Shown one piece after another: positions 57,718-64,000 of a stretch of DNA of 64,000 nt. The translations under genes and the position numbers were made by a program. The notes below the pieces were generated by a model. It was not told the DNA's origin. It saw only the letters and a list, made by a program, of their open reading frames with translations, and did no database searches. Positions within the stretch are counted from its first letter, which is position 1. Every line of letters starts with the position of its first letter. This stretch comes from Pseudomonas piscis (GTDB lineage: Bacteria > Pseudomonadota > Gammaproteobacteria > Pseudomonadales > Pseudomonadaceae): assembly GCF_009380155.1 (NCBI RefSeq), contig NZ_WHUV01000001.1, positions 248,001-312,000 on the forward strand, in the 5' to 3' direction.

Positions 57718-57732
57718 AACCGACGGTCGGTT
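57718..57732. promoter_or_regulatory. Perfect 15-base dyad, operator-like
   Basis: AACCGACGGTCGGTT is a perfect inverted repeat of 7-base arms around one G. It lies between divergent EVE and small-membrane-protein genes. The shape resembles TetR-type operators, but no regulator gene is adjacent. Confidence 0.5.
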
Positions 57733-57860
57733 GACGCCAGCATTTGCGTGTCGGTTCACGTTATCGCAAAATGCCGGGATTTTAAGCTTGACGCTGCCGC
57801 ATGGCTGGTTATGGATGCCGTGCCGCCAGCGTGTGTGATGTGCCTGAGGGGGGGCAATCG

Positions 57861-58007
57861 ATGAAACGCCAACCGGATTTGCTATGGATTTTGGTTATTT
57901 TGTTCGGTTTGGGCGTTGTGACCACCGGTTATGCACAGAGCCTATGGGCCAGCAAGACCGATGCTCCGGTCGAGATCGCACAACAGCAGCAACCTCTCAA
58001 GCGCTGA
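57861..58007 (+). CDS. Small single-span membrane protein, 48 residues
   Basis: The ATG at 57861, preceded by GAGGGGGGG, opens a 48-codon frame: a basic start MKRQPD, one hydrophobic helix (about 7-24, LLWILVILFGLGVVTTGY), then a polar tail (QSLWASKTDAPVEIAQQQQ, ending LKR). The segment ends in a possible signal cleavage TGYAQS, so it is either a tiny membrane protein or a short exported peptide. I do not recognise a named family. It has plausible coding features but no operon partner. Confidence 0.65.
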   Translation: MKRQPDLLWILVILFGLGVVTTGYAQSLWASKTDAPVEIAQQQQPLKR

Positions 58008-58031
58008 GTCAGCGTCGATAGAATGCGGCGC

Positions 58032-58637
58032 CTAGCGGGCGCCGTACCATCCCCGATCGGTCACCGTGCCCTGCAGCGGCACATCCCAGCTGGCCTGATC
58101 CAGTTTTCCAACTTTCTGGCATTCATGGGCCAGCCCCAGCAGCTTCGGCTTGCGCCATGTTTTCCGGCGCGCCAGATAGGCCAGGCTGCGGTCGTAGAAT
58201 CCACCGCCCATCCCCAGGCGTCCGCCCTCTTCATCGAACCCCACCAACGGTAACAGCACCAGGTCCAGGGCCCAGACCTTGCGTTGGCGGGCGACATTGA
58301 TTTTGGGTTCGAGAATGCGAAAGCGATTGGGCCGCAGCTGCTCGCCCGGACGAAGGCGCTGGAAGACCATCTTGGTACGTGGCCAGGCGCTGAGGACCGG
58401 CAGGTAGGTGGCCTTGCCCCGGCGCTGGGCGGCGCGCAACAGCAGGCGCGGGTCGATTTCACCATCGGTGGGGAGGTACAGCGATAGATGTCGCGCGCGG
58501 CGAAATACCGGATCCTGCGCCAGCTGTCGATACAAGCCACGGGCGGCCTGGCGCTGCTGGGCGGGTGTCAGGGCGCGACGGGCTTTGCGCAGCATGCGGC
58601 GAAGTTGCGGGCGGGAGGGCGGCGCAGGTGCGGTCAT
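58032..58637 (-). CDS. 5-formyltetrahydrofolate cyclo-ligase
   Basis: A 201-residue enzyme (YgfA/FAU1 family) that converts 5-formyl-THF to 5,10-methenyl-THF with ATP. Landmarks are RRMLRKARRALTPAQQ at the N-terminus, LYLPTDGEIDP, and the ATP/folate motif LVGFDEEGGRLGMGGGFYDRSLAY. In many proteobacteria this gene lies directly downstream of ssrS (6S RNA), as here. A terminator at 58681 separates them, but readthrough is possible. Confidence 0.93.
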   Translation of the reverse strand: MTAPAPPSRPQLRRMLRKARRALTPAQQRQAARGLYRQLAQDPVFRRARHLSLYLPTDGEIDPRLLLRAAQRRGKATYLPVLSAWPRTKMVFQRLRPGEQLRPNRFRILEPKINVARQRKVWALDLVLLPLVGFDEEGGRLGMGGGFYDRSLAYLARRKTWRKPKLLGLAHECQKVGKLDQASWDVPLQGTVTDRGWYGAR

Positions 58638-58680
58638 GGAGGAGGCTTTGCAAGTCGGGATGGCAGGACAGCCTACCCGG

Positions 58681-58713
58681 AAAAACCAATGCCAGCATGG
58701 ATAACTGGCATTG
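58681..58713 (-). terminator. Rho-independent terminator of 6S RNA
   Basis: On the minus strand the stem CAATGCCAG (58713-58705) pairs with CTGGCATTG (58695-58687) around a 9-base loop, followed by G and five T residues (58685-58681). It lies between ssrS and the cyclo-ligase gene. Confidence 0.85.
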
Positions 58714-58723
58714 ATCGATGATT

Positions 58724-58902
58724 CAGGCTCCCCAGGCGAACCGCTGTCGACTTAGCCCTTGAACCCGAGAGTTCAAGGCGGGAGATGCAGCAGGCTTTAA
58801 GGCTTTCCGTCTAGCGGACATGCACACCAGCCCAACGTGCAACTTCCAGGGTAGTGCAAATCGGCTCAGGGACATCGCCAACTGGCAAGCACCCCAGGGA
58901 GT
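58724..58902 (-). ncRNA. ssrS: 6S RNA
   Basis: On the minus strand the region contains sequences I recognise from Pseudomonas 6S RNA: GCACGTTGGGCTGGTG, TGTCCGCTAGACGGAAAGCC, CTCCCGCCTTGAAC with the hairpin TTGAAC/GTTCAA, and the closing GTTCGCCTGGGGAGCC. The ends can pair (CTCCC with GGGAG). It lies between zapA and the 5-formyl-THF cyclo-ligase gene, the conserved location. 6S RNA binds sigma-70 holoenzyme as a promoter mimic in stationary phase. The -10 TATACT (58914-58909) overlaps the zapA 3' flank; ends are estimated to within a few bases. Confidence 0.9.
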
Positions 58903-58926
58903 GGCGGGAGTATAACGCAACCGCTG

Positions 58927-59250
58927 TCAGGAATCAGCCTTGCTTGCGTCCGATTCTGTCGCCAGGACCAGATCGACCCGCTCCAGCAGGTCGCGTACCT
59001 GTTCGCGGGTGGTCGTGCTGGCCTGCACGTCCGGGCGCTCCTGGCGATGCAGCAGGTCGTGGGTGATGTTCAGGGCGGCCATGACTGCAATCCGGTCGGC
59101 GCCGATGACCTTGCCGCTGCTGCGGATCTCGCGCATCTTGCCGTCCAGGTAGCGGGCGGCGCTCACCAGATTGCTGCGTTCTTCCTGGGGGCAGATGATC
59201 GAATATTCTTTGTCGAGGATCTGCACGGTAACGCTATTGCTTGAACTCAT
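58927..59250 (-). CDS. zapA: Cell division protein ZapA
   Basis: A 107-residue ZapA. The N-terminal globular part (VTVQILDKEYSIICPQEERSNLVSAARYLDGKM) and a long C-terminal helix for dimer and tetramer formation (about 55-105, IAVMAALNITHDLLHRQ) are clear. It cross-links FtsZ filaments in the Z ring. It overlaps the upstream coiled-coil gene by 4 bases and is followed by ssrS. Confidence 0.95.
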   Translation of the reverse strand: MSSSNSVTVQILDKEYSIICPQEERSNLVSAARYLDGKMREIRSSGKVIGADRIAVMAALNITHDLLHRQERPDVQASTTTREQVRDLLERVDLVLATESDASKADS

Positions 59251-59456
59251 GAGTCTTGCTCCAGGGCCTTGAGGCGCGAAATCATCGATTCGACCTTACG
59301 CCGGGCGATTTCGTTTTTTTCAATGAGGTGCGCGCGTTCCTCGCGCCAGGTCTTTTCCTGAGCTAGTAAGAGTGCGTTTTGACTCTTTAGTTGCTCGACC
59401 CGGGTAATCAGCAGTTCGAGTCTGGCCATCAGTGCGTGCAGGTCGGTGTCTTCCAT
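59247..59456 (-). CDS. TIGR02449 family coiled-coil protein (ZapB-like)
   Basis: A 69-residue protein that is almost entirely a coiled coil (LHALMARLELLITRVEQLKSQNALLLAQEKTWREERAHLIEKN in outline). It is of the TIGR02449 type found next to zapA in Pseudomonas. Size and coiled coil resemble ZapB, the ZapA partner, but sequence relation is not certain. ATG 59456 is chosen to match the small family length; the frame continues upstream without similarity. It overlaps zapA by 4 bases, so co-translation is likely. Confidence 0.85.
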   Translation of the reverse strand: MEDTDLHALMARLELLITRVEQLKSQNALLLAQEKTWREERAHLIEKNEIARRKVESMISRLKALEQDS

Positions 59457-59672
59457 TGTGTCCCACTGAATTTGATCTGATGAGTGGCAACTGGCAGGAC
59501 AGCAGCCGGCGCATCCGGTGCTGTCCGCTCGGCGAACTGTCCGTCGCCCAAGGCCCCGCGCACCGTTGTGACAGGGCGCAAGGCACAACGCGACGCTAGC
59601 AATGAGTGATGACACGCCCTACGATACAAGGCCTTCATTCTAGACATTGCGCCGCTTGGCGCCTAGCTGCCC

Positions 59673-60230
59673 ATGCCCATTCAGAACTCCCCTTACGATG
59701 CCTTCGCCACCCTGCTCAGCAGCAGCGGTCATTCTGTTTCTCCCGCCGAACTGCACGGCCTGTTACTGGGGCGCAGTTGCGCCGGCGCCGGCTTTGAAGT
59801 CGACGGCTGGCTGGTGGACGCTGCCGAGCTGCTCGAAGGCGAACCTCAGGAAAACGTACGCAACGCCTTGATTGGCCTGCAGGAAATGGTCAAGGGCGAG
59901 CTCACCAGCGACGACATGACCGTGGTCCTGCTGCTGCCCAGCGACGATGCTCCGCTGGCCCAGCGCGCCACCGCCCTTGGCCAGTGGTGCCAGGGTTTCC
60001 TCTCCGGTTTCGGCCTCAACTTCCGCGACAGCAGTGCCCTGAGCACCGAAGGTACGGAAGTGTTGCAGGACCTTGCAGCCATCGCCCAGGTCCAGGACGC
60101 GCTGGAAGAATCCGACGACGGTGAGAACGACTACATGGAAGTGATGGAGTACCTGCGGGTCGCGCCACTTCTGCTGTTCACCGAAACCAACAAGGCCGGC
60201 GCACCGGCTGCCAAGCCTTCTCTGCATTGA
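59673..60230 (+). CDS. YgfB/UPF0149 family protein
   Basis: A 185-residue helical protein of UPF0149. It begins [19 protein letters not shown], has the conserved [14 protein letters not shown] and [13 protein letters not shown], and is acidic near the end ([19 protein letters not shown]). It is found upstream of pepP and ubiH across gamma-proteobacteria. In P. aeruginosa YgfB was linked to control of ampDh3 and beta-lactam resistance. It is 24 bases before pepP and probably co-transcribed. Confidence 0.93.
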   Translation: MPIQNSPYDAFATLLSSSGHSVSPAELHGLLLGRSCAGAGFEVDGWLVDAAELLEGEPQENVRNALIGLQEMVKGELTSDDMTVVLLLPSDDAPLAQRATALGQWCQGFLSGFGLNFRDSSALSTEGTEVLQDLAAIAQVQDALEESDDGENDYMEVMEYLRVAPLLLFTETNKAGAPAAKPSLH

Positions 60231-60254
60231 CCTGACAGGGACCCGGGCCTGCCC

Positions 60255-61585
<1,331 letters not shown>

Positions 61586-61589
<4 letters not shown>

Positions 61590-62773
61590 GTCGGGTCAAT
61601 CTCGCCATCATCGGTGGCGGCCTGGTCGGCGCCAGCCTGGCCCTGGCCCTGCAAGCGGGCGCCAAGGCCCGGGGCTGGAAGATCGTGCTGATCGAACCCT
61701 TCGCTCCTGGCGACAGTTTCCAGCCCAGCTATGACGCACGCTCCTCGGCGCTGTCCTTCGGCGCGCGGCAGATCTACCAGCGCCTGGACCTGTGGCAGGC
61801 AATTTCCCGGCGCGCCGAGCCGATCAAGCAGATCCATGTGTCCGACCGTGGCCGTTTCTCCACTGCGCGGCTGTCGGCCATGGAAGAGGGCGTCCCGGCC
61901 CTGGGTTACGTAGTGGAGAACGCCTGGCTCGGCCAGTGCCTGTGGCAGGGGCTGGACCAGGACGTGATCAGCTGGCGCTGCCCGGCGGAAGTCACCCGCC
62001 TGGAGCCCCTGGAAGGCGGCTACCGCCTGACCCTGGATGACGAGACCACCCTGGAATGCGACCTTGCGGTGTTGGCCGATGGCGGTCGTTCCAGCCTGCG
62101 CGAGCAGCTGGGCATCGGGGTTCGCAAGCGCCCTTACAACCAGAGTGCGCTGATCGCCAACATCACCCCCAGCGAAGCCCACGGCGGCATGGCCTTCGAG
62201 CGCTTCACCGACGACGGGCCCATGGCCTTGTTGCCGCTGCCGGAAAACCGCTGCGCGCTGGTCTGGACCCGCCAGGGCATGGATGCGCAGCGCCTGGCCG
62301 CGCTGGACGAACGCGGCTTCCTCAGCGAATTGCAGGGAGTGTTCGGTTATCGCCTGGGCACTCTCAAGCAAGTGGGCGCCCGGCACCTGTACCCGCTTTC
62401 CCTGGTGGAGGCCGAGGAGCAAGTGCGCCCGCACCTGGTGGTGCTGGGCAACGCCGCCCACAGCCTGCACCCGATTGCCGGCCAGGGATTCAACCTGTCC
62501 CTGCGCGACGCCCAGGCCCTGGCCGATGCCCTGCTCGGCAGCGAACGCACGCCGGGTGATTTCTCGGTACTGCAGGCCTATCGCGAGCGCCAGCGCCTGG
62601 ACCAGGACCTGACCGTGGGCTTTTCCGACCAGGTCACGCGGCTGTTCGGCAGCAAGCTGCCGCTACTGTCGGTAGGGCGCAACCTCGGCTTGCTGGGCCT
62701 GGATCTGCTACCGCCGGCCAAGCGCTGGTTCGCTCGCCAGGCCATGGGCCTGGGTGTTCGCCCGGATGCGTGA
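61586..62773 (+). CDS. ubiH: 2-octaprenyl-6-methoxyphenol hydroxylase UbiH
   Basis: A 395-residue FAD monooxygenase. The dinucleotide motif GGGLVGASLALALQ is at the N-terminus. The second FAD motif DLAVLADGGRSSLRE and the GD-type motif LGNAAHSLHPIAGQGFNLSLRDA are present. UbiH adds one of the ring hydroxyls of ubiquinone under aerobic conditions. It is followed by an overlapping hotdog-fold gene and ubiI, another hydroxylase of the same pathway. Confidence 0.94.
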
Positions 62774-63251
62774 CTGGTTGGCCCGGCGTGTCGGCAAGGC
62801 ACGCCTATTGCGTTGGGTGTTGAATCTGTACCCACCCTACTTCGGCGCAGGAGTACGGATTCGCCACATCTCCGCGGACTTTCGCGAGGCACGGGTGTCC
62901 ATGGGCCTGGGCTGGTACAACCGCAACTATGTCGGCACCCAGTTCGGCGGCAGCCTGTATTCGATGGTGGACCCGTTCTTCATGTTGATGCTGATGGAAA
63001 ACCTGGGACGCGACTACATCGTCTGGGACAAGGCCGCGGCCATCGACTTCATCGCACCGGGCAAGGGCCCGGTGTTCGCCCGGTTCAGCATCGACCAGGA
63101 CCTGATCGACCAGATCCGCCAGCACACCGCTGCCGGAGAAAAGTACCTGCCGCAGTTGCAGGTCGAGATTCACGATGGCTCCGGCACCCTGGTGGCGCGG
63201 GTCGACAAAACCCTTTATGTGCGGCTCAAGCCGCAAGCGAGACAGGCCTAA
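62766..63251 (+). CDS. DUF4442 hotdog-fold protein (thioesterase-like)
   Basis: A 161-residue protein with the DUF4442 hotdog pattern: PPYFGAGVRIRHISADFREARVSMGLGWYNRN in outline, then GTQFGGSLYSMVDPFFMLML and VWDKAAAIDFIAPGKGPV. Such folds act as acyl-CoA thioesterases, but the catalytic residues are not evident. ATG 62766 overlaps the ubiH end by 8 bases; GTG 62754 is a possible earlier start. Its position between two ubiquinone hydroxylase genes suggests a link to that pathway; this is inference. Confidence 0.85.
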   Translation: MRDWLARRVGKARLLRWVLNLYPPYFGAGVRIRHISADFREARVSMGLGWYNRNYVGTQFGGSLYSMVDPFFMLMLMENLGRDYIVWDKAAAIDFIAPGKGPVFARFSIDQDLIDQIRQHTAAGEKYLPQLQVEIHDGSGTLVARVDKTLYVRLKPQARQA

Positions 63252-63254
63252 AGC

Positions 63255-64000
63255 ATGGAAATGCGCGCAGATGTGCTGATTGTCGGAGCCGGCATGGTCG
63301 GCAGTGCCCTGGCCCTGGCGTTGCAGGGCAGTGGCCTGGAAGTGCTGCTGCTCGACGGTGGTTCCCTGAGTGTCAAACCTTTCGACCAGCAGGCGCCGTT
63401 CGAGCCCCGGGTCAGTGCGCTGTCGGCGGCCAGCCAGCGGATCCTGCAGCGCCTCGGCGCCTGGGACGGCATAGCCCGGCGCCGTAGCAGTCCCTACCGC
63501 GACATGCAGGTCTGGGATGGCAGCGGCACCGGCCAGATCCACTTCTCGGCGGCCAGCGTGCATGCCGAGGTATTGGGGCATATCGTCGAGAACCGAGTGG
63601 TCCAGGATGCCTTGCTCGAACGCCTGCATGAGTGCGATATCGGTTTGCTGGCCGATGCCCGGCTGGAGCAGATGCGCCGTTCCGGCGACGACTGGCTGCT
63701 GACCCTGGCCGACGGCCGGAGCCTGCGGGCGCCGCTGGTGGTGGCCGCCGACGGTGCCAACTCGGCGGTGCGCCGCCTCACCGGTTGCGCTACGCGGGAG
63801 TGGGATTACCTGCACCACGCCATCGTCACCAGCGTGCGCAGCAGCCAGCTCCACCAGCTGACGGCCTGGCAACGCTTCACCGACACCGGCCCGCTGGCCT
63901 TTTTACCCCTGGTGCGGGATGGGCAGCACGACTGGTGCTCCATCGTCTGGTCCACCACGCCCACCGAGGCCGAACGCCTGATGGCCCTGGACGACGCAAG
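63255..64000 (+). CDS. ubiI: UbiI-type FAD-dependent ubiquinone hydroxylase (5' part)
   Basis: The frame is open to the window end; 248 residues are visible. The FAD motif VLIVGAGMVGSALALALQGSG is at the N-terminus, and further landmarks are FEPRVSALSAASQRILQRLG and the DG motif VVAADGANSAVRRL. This is the UbiI/VisC type that adds a hydroxyl during aerobic ubiquinone synthesis. ATG 63255 is chosen; ATG 63261 is in frame and possible. It starts 3 bases after the hotdog gene. The distinction from UbiF-like relatives rests on the partial sequence and on position after ubiH. Confidence 0.9.
   Translation, partial: MEMRADVLIVGAGMVGSALALALQGSGLEVLLLDGGSLSVKPFDQQAPFEPRVSALSAASQRILQRLGAWDGIARRRSSPYRDMQVWDGSGTGQIHFSAASVHAEVLGHIVENRVVQDALLERLHECDIGLLADARLEQMRRSGDDWLLTLADGRSLRAPLVVAADGANSAVRRLTGCATREWDYLHHAIVTSVRSSQLHQLTAWQRFTDTGPLAFLPLVRDGQHDWCSIVWSTTPTEAERLMALDDA

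Overview
The window is a 64 kb stretch of GC-rich core chromosome from a Pseudomonas, most likely of the P. fluorescens/protegens/chlororaphis group. The genus call rests on the gene set and order: lptM-lysA-dapF-DUF484-xerC, algR-hemC-hemD-hemX-hemY, algQ, algP with its KPAA-repeat tail, sutA, rnk, class I cyaA, hemB-ppk facing ppx, and 6S RNA between zapA and the 5-formyl-THF cyclo-ligase gene. Extragenic REP sequences of the fluorescent-pseudomonad type are also present. I see no prophage, integrase, insertion sequence, CRISPR array, tRNA or rRNA.

Layout. 1-2288: the 3' end of a phospholipase C-like gene, an orphan ABC membrane domain and a divergent TetR regulator that share a promoter with two palindromic operators. 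2293-7387: comM-like AAA ATPase, ubiK, the nitrogen-control pair glnK-amtB behind a sigma-54/NtrC-type promoter, yjbQ and sutA. 7465-12051 (minus strand): lptM, lysA, dapF, DUF484, xerC, yigB-like HAD. 12279-17906: cyaY, DUF1289, rnk, adenylate cyclase cyaA, small unknowns, a glutathione transferase. 17951-24927: argH, then algR and the haem genes hemC, hemD, hemX, hemY. 25090-28717: dsbB-like, algQ/rsd, a periplasmic FKBP isomerase, algP, TIGR02444. 28768-32047: ABC-F ATPase, MscS-like channel, LysE-type exporter.

32104-35349 (minus strand) is a four-gene envelope operon: a COG3014 TPR-like lipoprotein, a YcfL lipoprotein, an LpoB-like lipoprotein and a periplasmic CsgG/LpoB-fold protein. 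It is the least understood unit here. 35865-43294: a cytochrome c-FTR1 iron permease, YaiI, elbB, DedA, and hemB-ppk1 behind a good Pho box. 43367-49691: ppx, trxA, rho, ubiD and an iron-sulfur flavoprotein reductase. 49907-57664: ChaC-like, a quinone reductase, FliL-like, a REPIN, the RbbA/YhhJ/YhiI-type transporter operon and an EVE protein. 57861-64000: a 48-residue membrane protein, folate cyclo-ligase, 6S RNA, zapA and its coiled-coil partner, YgfB, pepP, ubiH, a hotdog-fold protein and ubiI (cut by the window end).

Shared themes are ubiquinone synthesis (ubiK, ubiD, ubiH, ubiI), tetrapyrrole synthesis (hemB, hemC, hemD, hemX, hemY), polyphosphate turnover (ppk1, ppx) and global regulation (cyaA, algR, algQ, rho, sutA, 6S RNA, glnK). 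Nothing looks like a self-contained new system. The observations most worth checking are regulatory or structural: the Pho box before hemB-ppk, algR without the expected AlgZ kinase gene but with a CRP/Vfr-like site, a DsbB lacking the second cysteine of its quinone-proximal pair, an LpoB-like lipoprotein without its linker, and a palindrome-dense AT-rich island at 49714-49822.
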